This document shows positions 29,884 to 38,663 of a stretch of 64,000 nucleotides of DNA, in pieces. The DNA is from an uncultured Candidatus Actinomarina sp. (GTDB lineage Bacteria > Actinomycetota > Acidimicrobiia > Actinomarinales > Actinomarinaceae), in contig CACNFT010000003.1 of assembly GCA_902619825.1 (NCBI GenBank), positions 74,473-138,472 on the forward strand. The letters are read 5' to 3'. The number at the start of each line of letters is the position of its first letter. Within the stretch, counting starts at the first letter, position 1. A program made the position numbers and the translations under genes. A model generated the notes under the pieces. That model was not told where the DNA came from. It did no database searches and saw nothing but the letters and a program-made list of their open reading frames with translations.

Positions 29884-31593
29884 TTATGGAATTGTTATCT
29901 CTATCAAATCACCTTGGCCAGTGGTCACAAGAGTCTTGTTAGGATCTTCTGGATGAACAATTAGGGCTGTAATGTATGAATCAAACTCCAAAGGTAAGGG
30001 AAATTGAAAAAGCTCATCATTTTTAAAGTCATATACAAACAATTCTTTGCTAAGATAGTCAGCAAAAATATAGTGTTCATAATATTTACCATTTGAATCA
30101 CTGACCACATCTCCACCAATTAATGCTGCCCTGTATACTTCGCTTCCATTATGGCTATAAAATACTTGTGGTTTAGATGAATTTAATGTTGCATACTCAT
30201 CAAGGTTAACGGGTGTTTCATTATCCCAAAAATATAATGGAAAGTAAGTAAATGATGTATTTTTTAGATCACCTTCATAAATAGGCCAACCAAAAAAACT
30301 TGGTCCTGATGATTGATCTAAATCTACAACATTTACCTCTTCTGTAGTATTGAATCCTATGTCAGGAACGAAAAGAAAGTTTTTATAGATAGAAGTTTTC
30401 CAGGGATTTCTCAATCCAAAAGCAACAATATTGTTAAGTGGAGCTGTTTTATTTGTATCACTTATCAATGGTATTTCACCATTTGTAAATGCTTTTTCAA
30501 GTAAAATTACTTTTCCTTTATAGGAAGTTGTATCATTTGAGTTAAATCCATTTCCCATATCGCCTATTGACAAAAGAAAGTCTTGAAAATAGTCTGACCA
30601 AATTATATTTCCAGAATAATGACAGCAGTCGTTGCTTGGAATGTTTAGAATTACTTCTGGTTCAAACTCGTCAGTAATTTTTGGATATTTTTCAACAACT
30701 AAGCTGTTATCAAGACCGCTATATGTTGTAAGAAAAAAATTTTCGTTGGGTTCGAATGCTATTCCAAATAATCCGCTTTCAAAATAATTTTCAGGATCGT
30801 AAAATACTTTTTCTTTTAAATCAAGAAATAGTTCTTTTTGATTTGTATCTAGATCAAGAGTGTAGATTTCACCCTCACTTTTTAAAATGTATAGTTTGCC
30901 ATCGTTAAAAAGTAAATTCGAAGTCCTTTCGCTAAAGTTTTGTAAAACACTAAAGCTTGAACCCTTTCTACATTCAACAAAATTTGGGCTTCCTAACCAA
31001 GAAGCACAATCATTTTCATCTTCATATAAAACACCAACTGGTAGGGAGGACTCTATTATATCGGTTTCTTCCTCGTTTACTACAACCTCAACTTCAGCAC
31101 TGTCTCCATTGCCAAAAAATAAAATACTTAAGCTTAAAGGTATCAAAAACAAAAATGCGTATCTTCCTATTGTTGAACTGGAGTCTCTTTTAAGTAAGAA
31201 CATAATTCCAGTAAATAAAAGCGGATACAATAAAATACTAAAAATTAGTATGGCTCTTGATAAGTTATATGCTCTAAATAAATATAAAAATCCAAATAGC
31301 ACTGTTGTATTTATAAAAAATAATTTTACAAAATTATTAATAATACTCTTGAATTCATTGCTGTTAAATGATTTTTCTACACTGATAAAAATTATAATTG
31401 AAGAGAATATTGCGACCGTAATTGAAATTATGTTATAAGTAATACTGAAACTGTATGGAAAACCAATTCTTTCAAAATCAGATAATATGTTATTAAAATT
31501 TTGTCTTGTTGCTTCAAAATTGCTTCGAGCGAAATAATCGGTTAAAAATTTGTAAAATGAAAAATTTGTTATAAAAAGTGTAATTAATTTCAT
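29884..31593 (-). CDS. N-terminal polytopic membrane domain fused to PQQ-dependent sugar dehydrogenase (GSDH/HHIP-like) beta-propeller
   Basis: C-terminal ESGLFGIAFEPNENFFLTTYSG...CCHYSGNIIWSDYFQDFLLSIGDMGNG...VAFGLRNPWKTSIYKNFLFVPDIGFNTTEEVNVV; four or five hydrophobic helices in the first ~180 aa. Confidence 0.85.
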   Translation of the reverse strand: MKLITLFITNFSFYKFLTDYFARSNFEATRQNFNNILSDFERIGFPYSFSITYNIISITVAIFSSIIIFISVEKSFNSNEFKSIINNFVKLFFINTTVLFGFLYLFRAYNLSRAILIFSILLYPLLFTGIMFLLKRDSSSTIGRYAFLFLIPLSLSILFFGNGDSAEVEVVVNEEETDIIESSLPVGVLYEDENDCASWLGSPNFVECRKGSSFSVLQNFSERTSNLLFNDGKLYILKSEGEIYTLDLDTNQKELFLDLKEKVFYDPENYFESGLFGIAFEPNENFFLTTYSGLDNSLVVEKYPKITDEFEPEVILNIPSNDCCHYSGNIIWSDYFQDFLLSIGDMGNGFNSNDTTSYKGKVILLEKAFTNGEIPLISDTNKTAPLNNIVAFGLRNPWKTSIYKNFLFVPDIGFNTTEEVNVVDLDQSSGPSFFGWPIYEGDLKNTSFTYFPLYFWDNETPVNLDEYATLNSSKPQVFYSHNGSEVYRAALIGGDVVSDSNGKYYEHYIFADYLSKELFVYDFKNDELFQFPLPLEFDSYITALIVHPEDPNKTLVTTGQGDLIEITIP

Positions 31594-31650
31594 ATTTAAT
31601 TATGATTTAAAATTGTTTTTATGTAAAAACTACAACACAAATTTTTTTAA

Positions 31651-32484
31651 TTACAATTCTAAAATTTTTTCCTCGATAGTCTTAAATGATTCTTCAGTAT
31701 TGTCTTTTTCTTGAAATGAAATGCTGTCTCGTCTTTTTCGATGAAAATGATAATGTTGTCTTCTTGTTTCTATATAATTGTTGTTTTTAAGCCATAAATA
31801 CGAAATTAAAAACTGATCAGCAGCAAAAAGTAATCTTTCAGAAAAAGAGAGGCCTTCTTTCATAGTTGATAAAAAATTGGGTTTATAGACAATAAAATTT
31901 CCGATATTTATAAGCCATCTAGAATTTTTTTGTTTCGTAATCTTTACTTCATTTAAAATTGACTTTTTAATAAGATCCTTATCAAATCTAAAATTTTTAT
32001 CTTGAAATATAACTCTATACTTTGTTCCATTATGGACTTTGCTTAAGGGAATGCTGAGATAAGGTTTTTGATAAAATTGATAAATTTTTGATGGTAAATA
32101 TAAACTATCTTCATTGAATAATTTTAAAAGATCATATTTGATAAACTTGTCTAAATTTCTCATTGGGATATTATCAGAATCAATTTGGTAAACTATTTCC
32201 TTTGAGCAATTTTCTATAGCAATATATTTATTTACAAAAGGACCACGTCTTTCCAAATTATTAACAAATTTTATTTTTTTATCTGGATATTTTTTTTGGA
32301 ATTTTTCAACTGTTTTCAGATATATTTCTTTTTCTTGAACGTTTGAGGCATCATCACTTATCACAACCTCAGTTACAATCTCATTTTTTAAGGAGCTTGA
32401 TAAAAGTTGTTCTAGGTATTTAGAAGAATTATAAGTTGGTATTGCGATACTTATATTTTGGCTTTCGAAAGTTTTTTTATTCAT
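31651..32484 (-). CDS. GT2 glycosyltransferase
   Basis: ISIAIPTYNSSKYLEQLLSSSL...VVISDDASN...YQIDSDNIPMRN. Confidence 0.85.
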   Translation of the reverse strand: MNKKTFESQNISIAIPTYNSSKYLEQLLSSSLKNEIVTEVVISDDASNVQEKEIYLKTVEKFQKKYPDKKIKFVNNLERRGPFVNKYIAIENCSKEIVYQIDSDNIPMRNLDKFIKYDLLKLFNEDSLYLPSKIYQFYQKPYLSIPLSKVHNGTKYRVIFQDKNFRFDKDLIKKSILNEVKITKQKNSRWLINIGNFIVYKPNFLSTMKEGLSFSERLLFAADQFLISYLWLKNNNYIETRRQHYHFHRKRRDSISFQEKDNTEESFKTIEEKILEL

Positions 32485-32649
32485 AGATTAATTTATTTAT
32501 CTTTTAAGTGTAATTATTATTTCATTCTTGTTAAACTTTTAAAAAAATTCATACTCAAGATTTTTAGTGCTTTGCAAATTTAAAGATTTCTTTATACCAT
32601 TCAAATAAATATTGTTGATTCAAATTTTAAGATAGGAAGAAAATCAATA

Positions 32650-33495
32650 ATGGAAAAAGCAATAGTTTATTTAAAGGGGGGCTTTGGAAACCAACTCTTT
32701 CAATTATCGTTCGCTAACTATTTGCGTAGTAATGGTGTGAATGTAAAAATAAACTTAGAATTTTTTAGAAACTTGGGAGATAATACTCCACGAGAATTAA
32801 TACTGCCTCTATCTTTTTTTGATTTTAAATCACAAAATTATTTTTCAAAAAAAATATTTGATGTAAACATTTTTTTGGCTAATAGTTCATTAATTAATAA
32901 GCTTCAACTTGACTCAATATTTGAGAACTTTAGATTTACTAAAGATGATGAAGGTTTAAGCAAAATTTCTTCAAAAACTGGATATTTTGATGGGTATTGG
33001 AAATCAATGAAATATATAGATTTTAGTAGTGAATTTATTTTTGATTCAATAAGTAAAAATGAAAATATAAATAAAGGGCTCAATGGGAGTTCTGAATTAG
33101 CCATGGTTCATGTCCGTAGAGGAGATTTTATAGACAATGGATGGGACTTGGATATTAATTATTATGAGAAAAGCTTAAATGGATTAGATAAGAAAATAAA
33201 ATTTGATATTTTTACAGATGACCCAAAGTGGGTCAAAAGTAAAAAAATATTTAAAAATGCAGAGAATATATATTCTAAGAATAACCAACTTGATAATGAA
33301 AAAATAGATACAATATTGACATTTTCCGAAATGCTAAAATATAAACATTTTATTGTAGGAAACAGTTCTTTTGCTTTTTGGGCAGCATATTTAAAAAGTG
33401 ACATAAATTCTTATGTTACTGTTCCAGACCCATGGTTTAAAAATCATAATCATCCGGTTTTACGAAAAACAAACTGGCATACAATTAAAAATTAA
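32650..33495 (+). CDS. alpha-1,2-fucosyltransferase (GT11)
   Basis: VYLKGGFGNQLFQLSFANYLRSNG...MVHVRRGDFID...HFIVGNSSFAFWAAYL. Confidence 0.9.
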   Translation: MEKAIVYLKGGFGNQLFQLSFANYLRSNGVNVKINLEFFRNLGDNTPRELILPLSFFDFKSQNYFSKKIFDVNIFLANSSLINKLQLDSIFENFRFTKDDEGLSKISSKTGYFDGYWKSMKYIDFSSEFIFDSISKNENINKGLNGSSELAMVHVRRGDFIDNGWDLDINYYEKSLNGLDKKIKFDIFTDDPKWVKSKKIFKNAENIYSKNNQLDNEKIDTILTFSEMLKYKHFIVGNSSFAFWAAYLKSDINSYVTVPDPWFKNHNHPVLRKTNWHTIKN

Positions 33496-34085
33496 TCAAT
33501 AGCTTTCCATAAATGAATTGATGCAATCGTTTTATAAGGAGACCATTTGTTTGCATAGCTATCATATTTATCCCAACTACTATTTTTTTTAATCATGCCA
33601 TATTTGTTCATAGCAAGTCTCAAACCGGCGTCTCTAGATGAAAAAATATCTAATTCTCCAATACAGAAAATTTCAAACATGTTGACTGACCATGGACCAA
33701 TACCAAAAACATTTAGTAAATTACTTCTAAGGTCGTTACCATCTAATGTTGTTAAATCACTAAAACTTTTACTGATAAAAAGTTCTGAAAGTTCCTTTAT
33801 TGTTTTTGCTTTGTTTGTACTTAAACCTAACGTTTTAATTTCACCGATACTGAGATTATCAAAATGTTTTTCATTTAAGTAAACGGTATTAAAACTTTCT
33901 TTAATTTGTTTAAAAATAGAATCTGCAGCTTTTGTAGATATAAATTGAGAAACCACTATTCCAACGAGAGAGTCAAATTGATTTTTTTTATTTGTCTTAA
34001 AAGGAATATGCCCATTTATATCAATTATTCTTTTTAATTTTTTATCCTTTTGTCTTAGATATTCTTCTTTTTTTGAAAATTTCAA
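33492..34085 (-). CDS. DNA-3-methyladenine glycosylase II (HhH-GPD family)
   Basis: NVFGIGPWSVNMFEIFCIGELDIFSSRDAGLRLAM (HhH-GPD with catalytic Asp region). Confidence 0.85.
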   Translation of the reverse strand: MKFSKKEEYLRQKDKKLKRIIDINGHIPFKTNKKNQFDSLVGIVVSQFISTKAADSIFKQIKESFNTVYLNEKHFDNLSIGEIKTLGLSTNKAKTIKELSELFISKSFSDLTTLDGNDLRSNLLNVFGIGPWSVNMFEIFCIGELDIFSSRDAGLRLAMNKYGMIKKNSSWDKYDSYANKWSPYKTIASIHLWKAID

Positions 34086-34098
34086 TTAAAAATAAAAT

Positions 34099-34323
34099 CT
34101 ATAGTATTTTTAAAAATTGTAAGATGCGAAAAATTATGTAAAGTATAATCCAAAATACGAAAATCGCTGCAACAACCATTAAAGGATCAGTGTCTTTAGG
34201 AATATACGTGATAACAGTAACTCCTACAAACAAACCAAAAGTAATAAATTGGATAAACATAGATTTTTTCCCTTTTCCAAATTTTTTACTGATAAATTCA
34301 GTTATAAAATTAAAAATGTGCAT
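34099..34323 (-). CDS. small membrane protein, unknown
   Basis: 74 aa, two hydrophobic segments. Confidence 0.5.
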   Translation of the reverse strand: MHIFNFITEFISKKFGKGKKSMFIQFITFGLFVGVTVITYIPKDTDPLMVVAAIFVFWIILYIIFRILQFLKIL

Positions 34324-34338
34324 TGTTTTTTAAATTCT

Positions 34339-34449
34339 TTATTTCTTAGGTCTAATTTTTAACATTATTTTTTCTTTCATAATAATTTCTTTATCAATAA
34401 ATTGATTCTGCATTTCGACAAACCATGTATTTCCAACTTTATTTATCAT
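34339..34449 (-). CDS. possible 36-aa microprotein MINKVGNTWFVEMQNQFIDKEIIMKEKIMLKIRPKK
   Basis: Complete ATG...TAA frame in an otherwise empty gap; too short for the ORF track. Confidence 0.25.
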   Translation of the reverse strand: MINKVGNTWFVEMQNQFIDKEIIMKEKIMLKIRPKK

Positions 34450-34463
34450 TAGTTAGGACCAAC

Positions 34464-35111
34464 TCAACATTTGAAATTTATAATAAGGATATTTTTTTCT
34501 ACACTCCAACTTAGATTATTTTTCTTTATCCAATATATTAATTCACGATGATCAGGATAATTTACTTTATTTGATTTTGGATAATTCTTATTAAATATTC
34601 TGAAATCATCAATTAAAATATTCACTCTTTTAAATTTGTAAAGATATTTCTCTATTATTTCTAATTCAAATAAAATCGGTGAGTGATGTTTGCCTTCAAA
34701 AGTATCCGCACCTGAGTAGTGACCATCAAGCCAAAAAGAAATTTTATCAATGTTAATTTTAGAAATGACTTTTTCAAGATTTTCCTCTGAAGTTCCATGA
34801 ATTAAAGTTATATTTTTTTCTTTAGAAAGTATTTCTTTGGCGGCATTGAAGTATTTTTTACTTGGCTCAATTGTGTAAACATGTTGAGCTATGTTTGAAA
34901 GATATTTGGAAGTTTCCCCTAAATATGTTCCAGTTTCTACCCAAGCCCCATTACTAAAATTATATGTTCGAAAAAGTTTTTCTTTAAAAACTCTTGAAGC
35001 AGATTTATTGTATCTTGAAAGCTTATCAAATGAATAAAGTCTCGAAATAAATAATATATAGATTTTTGAATTCAATAAATGCTGCATAAAATTTATTATT
35101 TTTTGTTTCAT
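34464..35111 (-). CDS. class I SAM-dependent methyltransferase-like
   Basis: GAWVETGTYLGETSKYLSNIAQHVYTIEPS...DKISFWLDGHYSG. Confidence 0.7.
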   Translation of the reverse strand: MKQKIINFMQHLLNSKIYILFISRLYSFDKLSRYNKSASRVFKEKLFRTYNFSNGAWVETGTYLGETSKYLSNIAQHVYTIEPSKKYFNAAKEILSKEKNITLIHGTSEENLEKVISKINIDKISFWLDGHYSGADTFEGKHHSPILFELEIIEKYLYKFKRVNILIDDFRIFNKNYPKSNKVNYPDHRELIYWIKKNNLSWSVEKNILIINFKC

Positions 35112-35121
35112 ATTTAATTCT

Positions 35122-36024
35122 TTAGTTCAGCTCAACAAATGATATATAGTTATAATTAAACATTCTATCTGGTGACTCCTTTTCAAATTTTTCAAACTCT
35201 GTTGAGAATTTAGAATCTTTTATTTCTGCAAACAATGGTTCAAGTGCTCGATATTTGCCATCCCATCCACTTACTCCCCATTTTTGATTTTTGTATAAAT
35301 ATATTGGCTGGATTTCATAATAATTTTTAACAATTTTTCTAAATAAAACTTTGTCGACTAAATTTGGTTTTCTTAATTTATTTTGCACATGGTGATAATG
35401 GGTTAGAAAATAAGGCCACGTTGTATTTGCTGTTGTTAACCTGTTTTGTAAGTTTTTTGGTAAGAATTTAAATTTTTCAAACTTATTTTTATATTTATAA
35501 CCTGGCACCATATCGGTAATAGGTTGTCCGTAGTCTGAAAGAATTTTTCTTATCGAGTAAGAATCACCATGTCCAGGAGGGTAATTATCTTCAAATATAG
35601 CATATCTAATACCCCAAGCATTCAAAAACTTGAGTCTATGCATAACATTTGTATGGTCATCAAAAAATACTATCGTTTTGTTGGTATCTAAATCCTCAAA
35701 AGAAATATCTTCTATATCGCCCTCTACATAGTTTGTATTTGAATTTTTGGAAATATATAATCTATTGCTTAAATCTAGATCTACAGAAATCAAATCAATA
35801 TCTGGAATCGAATTTTCAATCAACCAGGTACTGTGGCCTTGCGCTATTCCAGATTCAATAACATGCGAAATATTCAATTTCTTAAGTAAAGCATAGACTG
35901 CAAAAGAGTGATTTATACCCATACCCATTTTGTTATTTTTAATTGGCCTTAAGTTATATACCTCAATAAATTCCGGTAAATACTTTAACAATTCTTTATT
36001 AGAAAAAAATTTATTAAGTTCCAT
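35122..36024 (-). CDS. SAM-methyltransferase-like protein (start trimmed to ATG 36024)
   Basis: VIESGIAQGHSTWLIENSIPDIDLISVDLDL...IVFFDDHTNVMHRL. The ORF track start at 36078 only translates a tRNA fragment. Confidence 0.65.
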   Translation of the reverse strand: MELNKFFSNKELLKYLPEFIEVYNLRPIKNNKMGMGINHSFAVYALLKKLNISHVIESGIAQGHSTWLIENSIPDIDLISVDLDLSNRLYISKNSNTNYVEGDIEDISFEDLDTNKTIVFFDDHTNVMHRLKFLNAWGIRYAIFEDNYPPGHGDSYSIRKILSDYGQPITDMVPGYKYKNKFEKFKFLPKNLQNRLTTANTTWPYFLTHYHHVQNKLRKPNLVDKVLFRKIVKNYYEIQPIYLYKNQKWGVSGWDGKYRALEPLFAEIKDSKFSTEFEKFEKESPDRMFNYNYISFVELN

Positions 36025-36071
36025 TGTGGCCAGAAGCAGAATCGAACTGCCGACCCCTTGTTTTTCAGACA
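36024..36071 (-). pseudogene. truncated tRNA-Phe 3' half (att-like duplication)
   Basis: 48 bp TTGTGGCCAGAAGCAGAATCGAACTGCCGACCCCTTGTTTTTCAGACA matches 36690-36737 with one mismatch (36035). Confidence 0.9.
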
Positions 36072-36194
36072 GAGGCAAACCATTTGTCCTTTCATCATTT
36101 TAACTTATTCGTTGTGAATTATCGCTCATTTGTGAGAGGCTCTAAAACGCAATGAGCAGTAAATAACAGAGACTTCTTTTGTGAGTATGTGACA

Positions 36195-36211
36195 GTTTTG
36201 TGACAGTTTTT
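36195..36211. repeat. 17-bp direct repeat GTTTTGTGACAGTTTTT, copy 1
   Basis: Identical to 36641-36657; part of a GTGACAGTTTTGTGACAGTTTTT tandem. Confidence 0.85.
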
Positions 36212-36593
36212 ATTCTTTTTCAACTAACTTGTTAACCAGAATAAACAATGATCCACCTATAAGAGTCCATAGTATATCATTCCAATCAAAAACACCTCTT
36301 CCAGGTGTGTATTTTGCAATGAATTCGTTACCTATTAGGCCAACCATAGAAATCACTACTGACCACTTCAATCTATTTTTGTAAACTGATGAATTAGATT
36401 TAAATACCTCTGGAATGCTTACATAAAAAAAACTTGGTATGCCGATGCCTGGAAAGAAGTTAGGAGCTACTCCAAGAAAATAAATTACAAGATCGTTTCC
36501 ACCAACATAACTGGGTCTAATGTAGCTTTGAACCAAGCCAAATAAAAAAAATGAGATTCCAAATATTGTGTAGTACAGAAAGTGTTTCTTCAT
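36210..36593 (-). CDS. VanZ-like small membrane protein
   Basis: 127 aa; ...EFIAKYTPGRGVFDWNDILWTLIGGSLFILV. Confidence 0.55.
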   Translation of the reverse strand: MKKHFLYYTIFGISFFLFGLVQSYIRPSYVGGNDLVIYFLGVAPNFFPGIGIPSFFYVSIPEVFKSNSSVYKNRLKWSVVISMVGLIGNEFIAKYTPGRGVFDWNDILWTLIGGSLFILVNKLVEKE

Positions 36594-36640
36594 ATATTGA
36601 ATATATTACTTTATTGGCTATTACAAGTGTCTGTCGAGAA

Positions 36641-36657
36641 GTTTTGTGACAGTTTTT
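36641..36657. repeat. 17-bp direct repeat GTTTTGTGACAGTTTTT, copy 2
   Basis: Identical to 36195-36211; followed by a further GTGACA. Confidence 0.85.
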
Positions 36658-36691
36658 GTGACAAAAGTCTTTAATTTGTTTAAAAACCTTG

Positions 36692-36764
36692 TGGCCAGAG
36701 GCAGAATCGAACTGCCGACCCCTTGTTTTTCAGACAAGTGCTCTACCGACTGAGCTATCTGGCC
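36692..36764 (-). tRNA. tRNA-Phe (GAA)
   Basis: GGCCAGATAGCTCAGTCGGTAGAGCACTTGTCTGAAAAACAAGGGGTCGGCAGTTCGATTCTGCCTCTGGCCA cloverleaf, anticodon loop CTGAAAA. Confidence 0.95.
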
Positions 36765-36769
36765 TAATG

Positions 36770-36844
36770 CGGGGACGACGGGATTCGAACCCGCGACCTC
36801 CTGCGTGACAGGCAGGCGTAAACTCCAGACTTTACCACGCCCCC
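36770..36844 (-). tRNA. tRNA-Asp (GTC)
   Basis: GGGGGCG...CCTGC CTGTCAC GCAGG...GGGTTCGAATCCCGTCGTCCCCG. Confidence 0.93.
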
Positions 36845-36916
36845 GTGATAGATAAATAAATTATAATCTAAAAAAAATTTCTTCGTAATAGATTTTTTTT
36901 CAATACAATATAACTG

Positions 36917-38350
36917 ATGAAAATAAATAATCTTATTAAATATTTTTTTCGGTTCATATTGCTTCAAACAATTTTGACATCTTTGACAATTCTATATTTT
37001 GATAATTATTTAATTTCTAGCCAAGAATTTAAACAAAATATTTACGAAAATTTAGTAGAAGATACTGAAAGATTCTTTCCTTTTATTCCCTATGAATTGA
37101 TAACAGTTGATAGTTTTTTTACAATTATGATTTTCTTTTTTCTAATAATTCTTTATTCGACAAAGTTTTATACCTATGTAAATGAATTGTCATTTTCAAT
37201 AAACAAAAATTTGCTTGATGAGTATTTTCAAATTTATCTTCTCTGGACAAGCTACTTATTTGCTTGTTTTTATGTGTTTAGATTTGAGAATGTCTCTAGG
37301 GGTTATTTATTTCTTTTTTCTGTAATTGTTCCTTTGATTCTGCTCATATTTAGAAATCCAGAATTTTTATCCTCAATACTTGGTAGATCAGTAACGAATG
37401 AAAATTATCTAACTATAAATCTTGACAAGAATTCAAATTTCAGAAATTTGCGGATTATTACATTTAGAAAAGATTTAGGAAATTTTGATTTGGATATAAA
37501 TAATTCAAATAAAATTATCGAGAAAATTGATGAATTAAATAAAACTGAAAAAGTCAACTTAATAGTCATTAATTTAAACACGACAAGAAAAATGAATAAA
37601 CAATTAGAAGAGTATCTAATAGAAACAAATAAAAAAGTGCTTTTAATTTCTACAAATAAACCTGACTTTGATGCAAGCTTTATATATAGACAAGAAATTT
37701 TGGATCAAACTTTTTTTACTTATTTCAATAATGATATTCAATACGGAGCAAAGTACATAATTAAAAGATTCATGGATATAGTTTTAAGTATTTTTGGCAT
37801 TATTATATTTTTTCCGATAATACTTTTAGTTGCTTTTTACATAGTGTTCTTAGATGGATTTCCATTTTATATAAAACAAAACAGGGTTGGTTTGCACGGT
37901 CACATTTTTAGTATGTACAAGTTTAGAACAATGAGAATGAATTCACACGAATTACGTGATTCTTTAGATGAACTTAATCAGTCTGATGGTCCGCTATTTA
38001 AAATACAAAATGATCCTAGAATTATTGATCGACTGGAATTTGTAAGAAAATATAGTCTTGATGAATTATTACAATTTTTTAATGTATTGAAAGGTGAAAT
38101 GTCAATTGTTGGTCCAAGACCTTTATTTGACGATGATACTCAGCTTTTTAATACAAAATATATGAGAAGACTTAATGTATTACCAGGAATAACAGGTTTG
38201 TTACAAATCAATGATCGAAATACTTCAGAATTCGAGACGTGGTATAAATACGATATTGAATATATCGAAAATTGGAGTCTCTACTTGGATATGAAAATTA
38301 TTTTAAAAACTCCTTTTGCAATTTTTTCAAAAAAAATAAGAGGTCTGTAA
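36917..38350 (+). CDS. polyprenyl-phosphate glycosylphosphotransferase (sugar transferase, WcaJ/WbaP type)
   Basis: KRFMDIVLSIFGIIIFFPIIL...IKQNRVGLHGHIFSMYKFRTMR...VRKYSLDELLQFFNVLKGEMSIVGPRP. Confidence 0.95.
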   Translation: MKINNLIKYFFRFILLQTILTSLTILYFDNYLISSQEFKQNIYENLVEDTERFFPFIPYELITVDSFFTIMIFFFLIILYSTKFYTYVNELSFSINKNLLDEYFQIYLLWTSYLFACFYVFRFENVSRGYLFLFSVIVPLILLIFRNPEFLSSILGRSVTNENYLTINLDKNSNFRNLRIITFRKDLGNFDLDINNSNKIIEKIDELNKTEKVNLIVINLNTTRKMNKQLEEYLIETNKKVLLISTNKPDFDASFIYRQEILDQTFFTYFNNDIQYGAKYIIKRFMDIVLSIFGIIIFFPIILLVAFYIVFLDGFPFYIKQNRVGLHGHIFSMYKFRTMRMNSHELRDSLDELNQSDGPLFKIQNDPRIIDRLEFVRKYSLDELLQFFNVLKGEMSIVGPRPLFDDDTQLFNTKYMRRLNVLPGITGLLQINDRNTSEFETWYKYDIEYIENWSLYLDMKIILKTPFAIFSKKIRGL

Positions 38351-38355
38351 TAAAG

Positions 38356-38428
38356 TGGGTCGGGTGGGAATCGAACCCACGACCTTGAGCTTAAAAGGCT
38401 CCTGCTCTACCAATTGAGCTACCGACCC
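38356..38428 (-). tRNA. tRNA-Lys (TTT)
   Basis: GGGTCGGTAGCTCAATTGGTAGAGCAGGAGCCTTTTAAGCTCAAGGTCGTGGGTTCGATTCCCACCCGACCC, loop CTTTTAA. Confidence 0.93.
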
Positions 38429-38467
38429 TGATTAAATATATTACTGTAAATAAAAAGTAATCTTTAG

Positions 38468-38653
38468 TTATTCTTCTTCTTGACTTATCTTTTTTTTATA
38501 AGATTCAATTAATTCAATAATTTCATCAGTATCAACTGAATTTTTTTCTAAAGATTGTATTTTTTTTGTTAAAGAATCTAATACACTTTTTAAATTTTTG
38601 GAAAGTTGCTTAAATTCTTTATTTAAATCATCAAAGTCGTTATTTTTATCCAT
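38468..38653 (-). CDS. small coiled-coil-like protein, unknown
   Basis: 61 aa, charged heptad-like sequence between tRNA-Lys and the MpaB-family gene. Confidence 0.45.
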   Translation of the reverse strand: MDKNNDFDDLNKEFKQLSKNLKSVLDSLTKKIQSLEKNSVDTDEIIELIESYKKKISQEEE

Positions 38654-38663
38654 AGTTCTACAA

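Noticed and set aside
30887-31438. 183-aa plus-strand ORF
   Set aside because: Antisense to the TM-GSDH fusion gene, low-complexity shadow ORF.
36025-36078. N-terminal extension MPLSEKQGVGSSILLLAT of the 35122 ORF
   Set aside because: Encoded by the tRNA-Phe fragment; the ATG at 36024 is the sensible start.
36764-36967. 67-aa minus-strand ORF ending VYACLSRRRSRVRIPSSPH
   Set aside because: It is a translation through tRNA-Asp, a common false-ORF signature.
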